Assembly: GCA_038049695.1 (NCBI GenBank) | Contig: CP142458.1 | Location: 65,381,501-65,445,500 of the forward strand | Length of the DNA stretch: 64,000 nucleotides | Origin: Cinnamomum chago | Taxonomy: Eukaryota; Streptophyta; Magnoliopsida; Laurales; Lauraceae | Direction of reading: 5' to 3' | Shown: positions 24,401 to 32,176 of the stretch, piece by piece | Position numbering within the stretch: the first letter of the stretch is position 1 | Layout of the letters: each line of letters begins with the position of its first letter | The notes under the pieces: generated by a model | What the model was told of the DNA's origin: nothing | The model's database searches: none | What the model saw: only the letters and a program-made list of their open reading frames with translations | Translations under genes and position numbers: made by a program

Positions 24401-27400
24401 AGAACTATATGAGGCCATCCATTGCCCATTTTTCTAGTCGTGGAGGAACCTTGTGGGTCTCCTCCTCTCCCTCCTAGGTCTCATCCGGATCAGGAGCTAC
24501 ACTTACGTCTATAACACCACAAGTTAGTAACGTAAATTATATGACAATTCAGCAAGTATAGGCAATAATAGTTATCACATATTATAACAATCCTGAATTA
24601 GTTATGGATGATTAAAAGGAAGATCATTGTAATGTTGAACTAGGCAATTGTGTAATAATGAGTAATTTATGCTTAATGAACCAAATCCGAATTAACTTCA
24701 CTAATTGGCTACTACATTAAGCTTGTCATATCCAATAGAGAGCAAATCTAATTGGGATGTCACCAGTGGCCCAGCCAAAAGCTCTCTTGGCAACACAGTT
24801 TTAGGGTTCCGGGACTCCAAACGACTTACTGCAGTAGTCTCGAATAATCCTCATGCTTAGCATAGGCAATAAAATTGATAAAAATATATAATTTTATTTT
24901 ATGATATAAATAAAAAAAGTGATTTTTATATTATATATTTATATTGAATAAAATCTAAAATAGAAATATTTCTTAACAAGAAAAAAACTTATAGGCTTAA
25001 AATTATAATCACAAAAAGGAAGTATGTTATGTCTTGTGTCTGAATCACCAAACACGGAATAATAGGCTTTCGCTATGTCTTGTATCTTAATCACGAAATA
25101 CAGAATAATAGGTTTTCTTAAAACTCACAAAATCAAAACTTTAAATAAACAATTGATATAAAAAAATTTAATTTCATACAAAACTTAAAATATGATATTT
25201 TTGTATAAATATTCTTGAGATGGAAGAAATTTAGAATATGATAATCTACTATTAGAAAAGGGTTTGGTAGTGAAATGGTTAGGTTCAGGGTAGGTATGGA
25301 TTTATAAACTTTGACCCAAGCTGAGTTCAGGATGGGCTCAGGTATTAGTTTACTTGAGCCACCCAAATTGCATCCAAGTATAGGTTTTTCAACTTCATCC
25401 TTGTATCATCTCTTTTTGTATGGGGGAGGGATGAGCTTTTTGGTTTGTTATCTTTTAATTCTAATACTATGATCATTTTACCCAATAAGAAGAAAATAAG
25501 AAAAATAAAGAAAAACGAAAGCTATTGAGTGTTGGACATTAGCCACCCTACGCTACACCTAAAGGTCATTTTTTTCAAATATCATTATCAAATCTAATAT
25601 TAAATCAGATAATCTTAATGATAAACTTATCTTTCGGGTTTTATGAAGATGAAATCGCGAAAACTATTAGAACATATCCTAGTCTACATTTTTTTTGCTT
25701 GTACATATTAGATCTTTTTTATCAGTATTGTCAAAAATAGAATATAAAATAACCATACAACCTAGCCCCTAGGTGCTAAGAATGTGTTGGTTGTGTTCTC
25801 GTCGTCGATCGTATCAGTGATACACTGATACTATTGTTACAAGATGTTTTCCATAAATATTGCATTAAAGGGTTAAATGAAGAAGAGAAAGAGGAGTTAT
25901 GGTTCTCGTAAAAATGGTTGAGGTGAGATGAGGGGACATATAATAGGCACGGTTTGGTGGATTTAAATGAGGTCAAAATCAATTTAGCTGATTTTTGAAT
26001 TGGAATCAGCCGCTTTCATATATTAAAATAGTCTTCCAACCAACATAATTTTTATAGAGTGAAATTACACTTTTGCCCATCTACTTATCGTTATATGCAT
26101 AATTTTAAAAGCTTGGACTTATTTTTCTCTAAATCTTGTAATAGTAACAGTTACATTTAGTGGGAGAAATTAACTCTAAATAAATCCATTTTTATCAATA
26201 CAAAGTTCATTTCATTTAAACCAAATCGATCATCATGACATGACGCATGCACTTATAATTGGTTGTAATTGATCAAATCTATGGACAACCCACCGTCGGA
26301 TCGAGGAAAGTTTCAAAATACATGATTGGACTTCATGTGCATGAGAGATTTATTGAGAGAGAGAGAGACTGTAAGGACTAGGGATAAAAAAATATTATTT
26401 TTTTAAATAATAACATACTCATTTTTGTGTAATGGATGTAAGGGTAAAGTTATTATTTTTATTTTTATAAAAATTCAATATGAACATGATATATAGTGGT
26501 TGCCCATTCTCATTAAGAATACTGATTTTGGAAACATGAAAGGTATTAAAATAAAAAAAAAGTAATGGTCCATTTACGAATACTAAAATCATAGGGGCCT
26601 ATTTACAAATCCAAGAAATCTTAGGAGGGTATATACAAAAACCTCTTTCTAAAACCTACAAGAGTTGAAAAAAAGAAGTTGGGATTAATCTATTTATGGT
26701 TTTTTGCATATTTTACAAAATTTGTAAGGATCTAAGATATGTAACTTTATATGTTATGTTTTTTTCATTTCTATAAAAATGTTGAACGATTCATTTCATG
26801 AACATAGACCTACAAGGTTACAAAAATAAGAAAGTGTTACTAAGCCATTTTGTGCTTTTCACATTTATCTCAAAATCTGTGGGGATCTAAGATATGAAAA
26901 CTCATGCCTCGGGGCTTATAATTTCTTTGAGAATACTGAATAGTTTGGGACATGAATTGGAAATCCACACGACTGCAAAAAATAATAAAATTAGGACTAG
27001 GTTGTATTGCTTCTTTCACATATTTCTCATAATCCATAAAGATAAAATATATGAAGCTTAGAGCTATTTAGTTACATGAAGATGTTAAATGGTTCTGGTC
27101 ACAAATTGGAGGCCAACAAAAGTGCAAAAGAAAAATGTGAGCAACAATATGTGTTTTTAAGGTGTATGAAATTGAGGCTGGTGGGTTTTGAACCCTAGGT
27201 AACGTAGCATCATGAGGAGACTCTATTTTGGAATGGAATGTTCTTGACGACTTGAAGTTACAGCTTTAATATCTATGACTGGCACAATGACCCGTGTTGA
27301 GCACAGCTAGGTCCAAACATTGCAAATTAAGTATTTATACATGAGAAGATCAAACAACTGTAAAGAAAATGAAGTTGACATAGAAAGGGACACAAAAACA

Positions 27401-29812
27401 ACTGAGATTCATAAAGAAATCAACTTGCAAATTCATTATCTTCTAACTTATTCCTAAGTTTTAGAAAGAAAACAAAAGAAAAAAGGGCAAAATTACATTT
27501 CACATAATACGAGAGGTGAGTGGTATATAATGGAGATAGAAGAATTGGGGTAAAAAGAGAAAGAGAACAGGCGAGGTGGGGTAAAAGGAGAGTTTTTGCA
27601 AATAAGAAAAAGAGAAGCGGGACCTTGAAAAGTGGAGAGAAAATGTGAGTGGTTTGATGAGATAAAGAGATAATAAGTAGTTACATTTTATAAGAAGTTG
27701 GGCGAGATATTAGAAAAAGTGGGGGGGGGGGGGGGGGGGGGGGGGATAACTTTCTATCAAAATTACAACAATTAGTCAAAATTAAATCCAAAACTCTTTG
27801 CTTTAATATATTATAATGGGCCATGCATTCCTATGCTGATGTCTCACACAAGAGATTGTGTAAGACAGCCAATGAAGCCCATCTAGGTCCCACCAATCAA
27901 GGATGAAGAGGGGGTGGAAAGATCTAAATGGACCAGCTCATATATGAGATTTCAACTCAAACCCATTATCTCATCCAAAGACCCTCTAGCGGTGGCGCTA
28001 GGTTTAATGGTGTTAAAATGCATGAATTTGTTTAATTTTGATTCAATGGTCCCGTCCATTCGGATAAGTGCAAAACCAATGGGACCTGCAAGTGGTTTGG
28101 ATTGACCATATGGGGCCTCCAAGTAAGGCCACAGTAGGCCCCATGGTTGTTAACTTCTCCTGCTTGTTGCAGAAATACTTGCATGCTTTCTCAGTGAGAT
28201 TTAAAGAGTGGAGACTTAAGCGGAGAGACAGTGAACAGTGGATGAAACATCGGCAACTTCCAGAAGATTTACAGGAACGCGTTCGGCGGTTTATTCATTA
28301 CAAGTGGCTTGCAACACGAGGAGTTGATGAAGAATCAATCCTGCGCTCTTTACCTCCTGATCTTCGTCGAGATATTCAACGCCACTTATGCTTGAACCTT
28401 ATCAAACGTGTGAGTAGTTCCTCCATCTTTTATCTGGTAATCTATATATATTCTAAGGAACACCATACTCAAGACTTCTTGTGGAAAGCCAAGTATAGTA
28501 AGTAGTAATTTTGGTTGTTGATCCATAAAAAAAAAGTGACTTTTAACTGCGGAAAAATTCAGTATAGATTTTCATCGAATGCCTATGCTGGGAGGGGTTT
28601 GTCATGTGATTTAGTTGGATCAGACAAGATTATTATTCGCATCTCATCCAATGTAGATTTTGTTCAAATTAAACAATGACAAAGGACTTGACTAAATTTA
28701 TTCTTCCATATCATTGCATAATCACTATCTAGTGCCTACTCATAACAATCATATTTAGACGTGCATGAGTATGTAATAATTTGTTCTTAAATCTATTCAT
28801 TTGCTTAATGGTAGATCAAATTTCAAAGGCTTCCCTTGATTACAAAAATGGAAATTTCATAGTGAAGATAAGGTCTATATATAAACTATTGATGACAATT
28901 GTTTTTTGAGATGGATAAATTAATAATAAAAAACTTCATCATCAAATGTTAATTTTCATTCTGCAAATCCCCAGGACTCTGTGTGTGTGTGTGTGTGGAA
29001 ATTCTTCTTTTGCTTATCTATTTTACTAGCCCTCTTACATTTATTGTTGTGCTCATGTCATGACCCTTTCTTACTAAAATGTTCTCCTTGTATCATCTTT
29101 GTTGCAGGTGCCCTTTTTCGCACAGATGGATGATCAGCTTCTTGATGCCATATGCGAACGCTTAGTATCGTCCTTGAGCACTGAAGGTACCTACATTGTT
29201 CGTGAGGGTGATCCTTTGACGGAGATGCTCTTTATCATTCGAGGGAAATTGGAGAGTTCAACCACAGATGGTGGAAGAATTGGTTTCTTTAATTCAACAA
29301 CACTCGGACCTGGTGACTTCTGTGGGGAGGAACTACTTACATGGGCATTGCTTCCAAAGTCCACACTCAACTTGCCTTCTTCCACGAGGACTTTAAGAGC
29401 CATAGTTGAGGTGGAAGCATTTGCACTTCAGGCAGAAGATCTCATGTTTGTCGCAAACCAATTCAGACGTCTTCACAGTAAGAAGCTACAGCACACATTC
29501 AGGTTCTACTCCCATCAATGGAGAACGTGGGCGGCTTGCTTCATACAGGCAGGTTGGCGTCGATACAAGAGAAGGAAGATCAAGTCAAAGGATAAAAGGC
29601 TGCAGGAGTCACTCTCTTTTGATTTGGATGAGCATGTTGTGATTGGAACAGAGCAAGAGGATGAGGACATGGAGTCTCCCTTGGAAAATTCTTCTCTAGA
29701 TAAACAAAATCTTGGGGTGAAGATAATGTTATCAGCGTTTGCCGCCAACAAAAAGAGAGCTCTGAGGCCGGAAGAGCCCGACTTCTCTACCGAGCATGAT
29801 GAGGATGAGTAG
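6396..29812 (+). CDS. Cyclic nucleotide-gated cation channel (CNGC, group III-like), 7 exons
   Basis: This is the only intact host gene here. Exons are 6396-6424, 6543-7098, 21517-21714, 21967-22277, 22946-23057, 28173-28409 and 29108-29812; all introns are GT-AG and the joins stay in frame for 715 codons plus stop, the usual CNGC length. The family forms tetrameric plasma-membrane cation (Ca2+/K+) channels regulated by cyclic nucleotides and calmodulin. Visible parts: S1 (SCLVALFIDPLYFFLPSV, about residues 86-103), S2-S3, the GRGELVMDPKKIAIRYL linker, S4-S5 (TDWAGVAYN), pore (SYGQNVVTSTYIGET, about 366-380), C-linker (WRLKRRDSEQWM), cyclic-nucleotide pocket (VREGDPLTEMLFIIRG, about 512-527), the CNGC signature DFCGEELLTWAL (about 551-562), and an IQ motif (FIQAGWRRYKRR, about 626-637). 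The N-terminus and C-linker resemble the CNGC14-18 clade; the exact orthologue is not settled. Introns 2 (14.4 kb) and 5 (5.1 kb) are swollen by repeats. Confidence 0.93.
6543..7098 (+). CDS. CNGC exon 2 (N-terminal domain, S1 to S3)
   Basis: The exon starts after TTACTAG and ends TTCCTCAG|GTATTA. It encodes the cytosolic N-terminus and the first transmembrane segments, ending with the conserved LPLPQ. The 556 bases plus exon 1 make exactly 195 codons. Confidence 0.93.
7099..7858 (+). other. Intron 2, first part
   Basis: Non-coding intron. Bases about 7640-7850 are GC-rich, with repeated GGC-CTAGG and GCACGGC words. This older repeat appears to be interrupted by the solo LTR that begins at 7859. 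Confidence 0.6.
7859..10774. mobile_element. Solo LTR of Tekay/Del-like gypsy type (TSD TATAT)
   Basis: The element begins TGTCACGCCCCGAGCC and ends GGTGTGTTACA, with the 5-bp direct repeat TATAT at 7854-7858 and 10775-10779. At 2.9 kb with no reading frame resembling gag or pol, it is best explained as a long solo LTR in CNGC intron 2. The TGTCAC(G/A)CCCC start is typical of chromovirus (Tekay/Del) LTRs; that lineage is an inference. A related, truncated sequence starts at 23976 in intron 5. Confidence 0.65.
10780..10990 (-). repeat. AT-rich dispersed repeat, inverted copy of 4560-4700
   Basis: The reverse complement of about 10800-10920 matches 4565-4690 by eye over more than 110 bases, sharing words such as AACTTGAAATAAA-TTGAAACTA and TAAAATAAATACA. 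It is probably part of a non-autonomous element split by the solo LTR at 7859-10774. No coding potential. Confidence 0.5.
11340..12160. repeat. ~350-bp tandem repeat, 2-3 degenerate units
   Basis: The word ATCATCCTAACCCT recurs at 11387, 11728 and 12089, spacings of 341 and 361. Each unit also contains GGACCATCAGGTGGGCC-like, TGCGC-rich and CTCTTATGTATAAA-like blocks in the same order. It lies in CNGC intron 2 just upstream of the copia element. Confidence 0.6.
12537..13366 (-). repeat. 3' LTR of the Sirevirus-like element (830 bp)
   Basis: Matches 20186-21077 almost base for base but lacks one ~62-bp repeat unit. Contains two copies of an inverted-repeat cassette, GATCGATCGG...CTGCAGG...CCGATCGATC (about 13123-13157 and 13187-13219). 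Confidence 0.93.
13367..13386 (-). other. Polypurine tract of the Sirevirus-like element
   Basis: On the minus strand GCCAAAGGGGGAGAT abuts the 3' LTR. This is the plus-strand priming site; the wording is the one characteristic of Sireviruses. Confidence 0.8.
13602..13625 (-). other. Second PPT-like motif
   Basis: On the minus strand GGCCAAAAACGGGGAGAATT resembles the PPT 240 bp away. Duplicated PPT-like motifs upstream of the 3' LTR are known in Sireviruses. Confidence 0.5.
13759..14862 (-). pseudogene. Extra ORF in env position; plant 'transposon protein' domain
   Basis: This ORF lies between the pol remnant and the 3' LTR in the same sense as gag-pol. Its likely start is the ATG at 14862 (MAPKTSQPQKKT), and it runs 321 codons to a TAG at 13897-13899. 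The frame then continues open for about 45 codons to a second stop at 13759-13761, so one premature stop is likely. The middle carries LVQEFYNNF, FVRGTVVEITPNFL, and later MLNLFVCYNLHPKGRY and LPYGALITRILVSRGV. These features match the family annotated as 'putative plant transposon protein', common in plant retroelements. The C-terminus looks helical and glutamine-rich. No signal peptide or membrane span is obvious, so a true envelope role is unsupported. The function is unknown. Confidence 0.7.
14863..15991 (-). other. Untranslated spacer between pol remnant and extra ORF
   Basis: No convincing frame. Bases 15287-15330 contain GATCGATC-type inverted repeats like those in the LTRs. Poly-T tracts occur at 15501-15516 and 15829-15842. 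Confidence 0.6.
15992..16636 (-). pseudogene. RT N-terminus fused in frame to RNase H C-terminus
   Basis: The reading enters from integrase with an acidic stretch (TESESESEESG) and then the start of copia reverse transcriptase (WINAMHEELGQF, GTKWIFKNK, ARLVAQGY). Without a stop it jumps at about 16141 to the last part of RNase H (FIRDLVEEKIICLEH, NQLADILTKPLD), ending SHP at 15992. In a normal copia element about 500 residues lie between these parts, including the RT active site (YVDD) and most RNase H residues. The fusion is therefore an in-frame internal deletion that removes catalytic capacity. This fragment is continuous with the integrase reading except for the palindromic insertion at 16637-16847. 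Confidence 0.85.
16637..16847. mobile_element. 211-bp palindromic MITE-like insertion in pol (TSD ATG)
   Basis: The ends CACAACACCAAAAACAGG and CCTGTTTTTGGTGTTGTG are perfect inverses. Most of the body also folds back on itself, built from GGAACG, CGTTCC and TTTAACGGATTAGGAACG words. The triplet ATG flanks both sides (16634-16636 and 16848-16850), a 3-bp target duplication of the kind made by CACTA or PIF/Harbinger transposases. Pol sequence continues on both sides, so it arrived after the retroelement was assembled. Confidence 0.75.
16851..17701 (-). pseudogene. Copia integrase region, frameshifted
   Basis: The minus-strand frame begins at CGPCQLGKQIRAPHK, the end of the integrase zinc-binding module, and continues with the catalytic core: LHMDLMGP, FLTVDDFSRFSWV, and RIRSDHGTEFQNSSF. 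A one-base deletion near 17365-17375 shifts the frame; the second half (PQQNG, then RVVQEMARVMIHNKN, RFWAEAVNTAVYVIN) reads on in another frame down to 16851. A further one-base shift near 17725 separates it from Gag-protease. The C-terminal part is interrupted by the palindromic insertion. Confidence 0.85.
17706..20150 (-). CDS. Copia Gag-protease polyprotein (Sirevirus type), 814 aa
   Basis: A long open frame that starts near MRSSQISDMDVIRDGSS just inside the primer-binding site. It contains a Gag N-terminal module (PLLDGSNYHYWKVRM, about residues 22-36), a UBN2-type capsid region (about 70-210), a first zinc knuckle CYECKGFGHYASQC (about 313-326), and a long predicted coiled coil (about 390-530). 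A second knuckle CHFCGIIGHIRPHC (about 596-609) follows, then the protease with VWYLDSGCSRHM (about 655-666), and the pre-integrase motif WHQRLGH (about 782). It ends at a stop caused by a one-base shift just before the integrase zinc-binding cysteines. The large Gag with two knuckles and a coiled coil is Sirevirus-like. This part is still open, unlike the rest of pol. Confidence 0.88.
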   Translation of the reverse strand: MRSSQISDMDVIRDGSSISKPPLLDGSNYHYWKVRMTAFLQSIDLDVWNCVEFGYTKPTVASDDNKTIEKPMPQWTKDDKQAFNFNSRALNAIFNGVSPSEFRRISICKTAKEAWDILETVHEGTLKVKQAKLQNLATAFENLKMDESEVFDDFNDKLSAIVNSTFYLGEVIPEHKIVKKILRSLPERFDPKVVAIEESSNLDSIKVDQLVGNMQTFEANLRKTKKAKGMALKSHLEHDNDSEQETEDPELDALFVKKFKRFLKNDKKDFRKNFKNSFQKGQNKPSSSFKPNASQNPEKNVSKIPPKSTHCYECKGFGHYASQCVNKTFRSQEKVLNVTWDDDSDQECNDTEPESSSPEQCKFMAFMARSHDSFLQEGVEKSDEISSEDLNSLSDKEQDLVEAYQSLQKHSRRMTKLNDILKGKWKAAEKENLVIKSELNEAQGKVLQLETQRTILSDKLISVGNGHDSLHGLFVQAEKEILSLKKELDSCKADNTSISDKLKMTIAEMDSTKADLNRMNTGSKKLNEILGAQIISSSKHGLGFEYGASSSKNQGKFVQGNTLFAIEPTVPQPKHVNTNQKNYMPQHKYVLTCHFCGIIGHIRPHCNKLRKKLRNERRNMNLSPYNVKRKSIWIRKSDLCCNVVLTALKAQSSHVWYLDSGCSRHMLGDKSLFTSLESHHGGNVQFGDGSKSKVIGKGSVNLPGMSTINNVFLVDGLKANLLSISQFCESGNEVHFSLNTCTIVDSHGKHVLSGKKNSDNCYVVANEKVLNCNSATINAVDLWHQRLGHINDSDLEKLSKQELVRGLSKTSKIG
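20172..20183 (-). other. Primer-binding site, initiator tRNA-Met type
   Basis: On the minus strand TGGTATCAGAGC lies two bases inside the 5' LTR. This is the standard primer site of plant copia elements. Confidence 0.93.
20186..21077 (-). repeat. 5' LTR of the Sirevirus-like element (892 bp)
   Basis: Same ends as the 3' LTR. It is about 62 bp longer because a unit with the GATCGATCGG-CCTGCAGG cassette is present once more (three cassettes, about 20772-20930). Confidence 0.93.
21083..21516 (+). other. Intron 2, last part
   Basis: Ordinary intron DNA up to the acceptor TTTTCCTGCAG at 21516. Nothing else seen. Confidence 0.7.
21517..21714 (+). CDS. CNGC exon 3 (S4 to S5)
   Basis: TTTTCCTGCAG|ATTGTC... 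to ...AGCCAT|GTAAGT, exactly 66 codons. Encodes IVVWCIIPAVKNS, the S4 stretch (LLQYFPRFWLIYPLSSQI) and the start of S5 (TDWAGVAYNLFLYTLASH). Confidence 0.93.
21967..22277 (+). CDS. CNGC exon 4 (S5 end, extracellular turret)
   Basis: CTGTGCAG|GTGGTG... to ...CAATTTTG|GTACGT. Encodes VVGAIWYLLLTERLSSCWRG, a cysteine-containing extracellular loop, and KYFYSLWWGLQQF before the pore. Leaves two bases completed by exon 5. Confidence 0.92.
22946..23057 (+). CDS. CNGC exon 5 (pore and S6)
   Basis: TTTTTCAG|TTCATATGGG... to ...ACCATGCAG|GTATGT. With the two bases from exon 4 it makes 38 codons, with the selectivity region GQNVVTSTYIGET and S6 (FTIIGLIFFAHLIGTMQ). Confidence 0.92.
23308..23331. repeat. 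CA microsatellite
   Basis: About 12 CA units in CNGC intron 5. Confidence 0.9.
23976..24880. mobile_element. Probable truncated gypsy-type LTR
   Basis: Begins TGTCACATCCCGGACCCAAGG, the start style of Tekay/Del LTRs, and its composition resembles parts of 7859-10774. I could not find a CA-ending terminus or a target duplication, so the right limit is a guess. Confidence 0.35.
27721..27745. repeat. Run of 25 G
   Basis: A homopolymer of 25 guanines in intron 5. Its length may be affected by sequencing error. Confidence 0.85.
28173..28409 (+). CDS. CNGC exon 6 (C-linker)
   Basis: TGTTGCAG|AAATACTTG... to ...ATCAAACGT|GTGAGT, exactly 79 codons. Encodes KYLHAFSVRFKEWRLKRRDS, then RFIHYKWLATRGVDEE and LPPDLRRDIQRHLCLNLIKR. 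Confidence 0.94.
28981..28997. repeat. GT microsatellite
   Basis: Short GT tract in CNGC intron 6. Confidence 0.8.
29108..29812 (+). CDS. CNGC exon 7 (cyclic-nucleotide-binding domain, IQ motif, stop)
   Basis: TTGTTGCAG|GTGCCC... to the TAG at 29810-29812. Encodes VPFFAQMDDQLLDAICERL, the phosphate-binding cassette, the CNGC signature, the IQ region and an acidic C-terminal tail ending EHDEDE. Confidence 0.95.
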   Translation: MPFFAQMDDQLLDAICERLVSSLSTEGTYIVREGDPLTEMLFIIRGKLESSTTDGGRIGFFNSTTLGPGDFCGEELLTWALLPKSTLNLPSSTRTLRAIVEVEAFALQAEDLMFVANQFRRLHSKKLQHTFRFYSHQWRTWAACFIQAGWRRYKRRKIKSKDKRLQESLSFDLDEHVVIGTEQEDEDMESPLENSSLDKQNLGVKIMLSAFAANKKRALRPEEPDFSTEHDEDE

Positions 29813-31040
29813 CTGTGGAGTTACTGTTAATGTATATTATCACCCATACCTACTGGTTCTGCCATGGCTGATTTTATGCCATGATTACAGGTGAAACCCA
29901 TCTTAGAATTCAATTATGACCCTCAGAAGTGATAGTATTAGAGGACCTCACTAGACGGCCAATGCCCCAAATCCTAACTGATCATTTGGTAGTGTTGCTT
30001 AGTTGAAGTTAGAGCTCAACATGTATATTGTTTTTTAGTTGTCAGCTTTGTTTAAACTATGGGTTTAAAACATTATAATGAATCTATAAAATTTAAAGAC
30101 TACATCCTCTTTTGCAAATCTCGAGCAACCCACGGGATACAACACCACCCACTAGCACTGTAGGACCTGAATGGTTTGAAGGGCGAGTCTCCAACCCATT
30201 GCTGGACTTCCTAACCACTAAAACAGTTTAAGTGTGGGTCAAATCTCCAAAGTTATTCCATCAAGAATAACCAATGGCTATTTTAGGCATTGCAACCACA
30301 AAATAGGAAATCCATTCATACTTATTGAAGGAAATTACATAATCTCTTACAATATATGGAAACCTAATCAACAAATAATTCCAGCCTAATATAATCCATT
30401 CAAATCTAACCTAAGATTTAATTCTATGATTTCCATATCGAACCTTCTCTAAAATTTTCTCTAATAATGAACATGGGCATATAGGTATCATAATCCTTAT
30501 ATTTCTCAAGAGTCAATGTAGTAGCTATAGTACTGCCAGCCACAATACACAACATTTTCAGATATACATTTTTTTTTTTGGCCAAATAGGATACAGTAAA
30601 TGGATGTTTGAAAGGTTTTGATGCTTTTGTGTGCCTAATCAGGATGGATTATTGTGTTATTAAAAGTTCCATCAGCTAAAATGCATCAGTGTGATCCACC
30701 GTGATACTGTGTACTCCAACTGTGGTCCTATGCATGAGGGGCAGAACCCTGTGTAAGGTTGGACCCAGAAATAGCCCAGGAGGGCTATGAGCCAGCGGCC
30801 CATGCAGGCATGCACCCCCTAACTTTAAGCCTTTGCCCCTCCTTTTCAAACCAAAACCCCTTGGCTTGCTGGTTGTACATTTGATTATTTGGATCAAGCG
30901 ACAGGGGATGTTGATCGTTTCTACCTATTTCTGCAACTCAGTGAAGGAAGAACTCAGGGAAGGGATTTATTTATTCTGGACCTTTTTGTTCTCTCTTAGT
31001 CAAACTCTCTGTTAGTGAAAAAGAGAGATAAGAGAGAATG
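29813..31040. other. CNGC 3' flank, intergenic
   Basis: The 3' UTR must start here, but I could not fix a polyadenylation site. No gene seen. Confidence 0.6.
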
Positions 31041-31049
31041 GGGTCCTTT

Positions 31050-32176
31050 CATGGTTTAAAATCGCGGTTCGCGGTCATCGCGTCGTGATTCGCGGTTATC
31101 ACGGTTCGCGGTCATCGCATCGCGGTTCGTGGTCATCGCAGCCCATCGCGGAGCGAATTTTTATTTGACCCCAAAAAAATCCGAAAAAATATCCAAAAAA
31201 TCTAGAATATTAGAAAATGATAGAAACTAATGTTTTTTTCCATTAGTGCACACTTAAAAGAAAAGTAAGGGTCTCCTCAAGTTATAACATCCTATATTTA
31301 TTGCTGTATCGATGTATTTACAAAAATAAGCTGAAATATCATAAATTTGACATAATGCAACCATAATTTTGGATAAACTATTAGTATTAACACTTAAACA
31401 TTTAAAGTCTACAATCAAGCAATAAATATTAATAGCGTCAGTACATGTGCCTAATGCCAGAATGAGCGGTGTCCTGGCTTGATATTATCATCATCATCAT
31501 TATTTCTTGAAGGGTAGAAGGCACCAAATAATCTAATTCAATATAAAGCCTTTGGTTCATGTATTATAGAATCTTTAAAAAAAAAACCCTAAAATAATTC
31601 GGATTTAAATAATGAAAAAATAAAAAAAATATTACAAAAAGTGTTAAAACTTGAAATTTTTTTGCTCCAGAAGTATGGATCTAACACATCTCAACCACCT
31701 CTAAGTTATTTTGATGTTGAATCTTGAAAATAACTCCAAAAAATAAAAAAAAAGCTTACCAAAGAGGTCCCTTGAGTTTGATTAGCTTTCCCCACATACA
31801 AATCCACCCAAAAGTAGCTTAGACCGAAGCTTTTAGGTCTCCTTCATACCTTAGAAGTTGTAGCAGCCCTTTAGGAACCTTTAGGAAGCTCTCAGGGAAG
31901 AGAAAGAGGTGAAAGAAGTGAAAGAAGAAGACAGCACACGGTTTTTTTTTTTAAAATTTCCGTCAACCGATATAACAGCCGTTATTTTGAATATAACGGC
32001 CGTTATAACGGTTTGGCCGTTATATTCAAAATAACAGCCGTTATGGGCCGTTATTTACACGTTTTTTTGCCCTGTTATGTATACCGGCCGTTATATGCAA
32101 TATAACGGCACGATAATGGCCGTTACCGTTACATAACGGCCGTTATGTAACGGTAACGGCCGTTATTTTAAACCAT
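31050..32176. mobile_element. Mutator-type non-autonomous element (9-bp TSD)
   Basis: The 9-bp direct repeat GGGTCCTTT flanks the element at 31041-31049 and 32177-32185. The ends are short inverted repeats, ATGGTTTAAAAT and ATTTTAAACCAT. The left subterminal block (31060-31150) is an array of GCGGTTCGCGGTCATCGC-like words. The right one (31970-32170) is an array of TAACGGCCGTTA palindromes. The 1.1-kb body is AT-rich without a transposase. The 9-bp duplication is the Mutator hallmark; the short TIRs suggest a minimal derivative. Confidence 0.7.

Larger units (their letters stand above)
23058..28172 (+). other. CNGC intron 5 (5.1 kb)
   Basis: Non-coding. It holds a CA microsatellite (23308-23331), a sequence starting TGTCACATCCCGGACCC at 23976 that looks like a truncated LTR related in type to 7859-10774, AT-rich DNA from 24880 to 25700, a GA tract near 26355, and a run of 25 G at 27721-27745. 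No gene seen. Confidence 0.7.
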
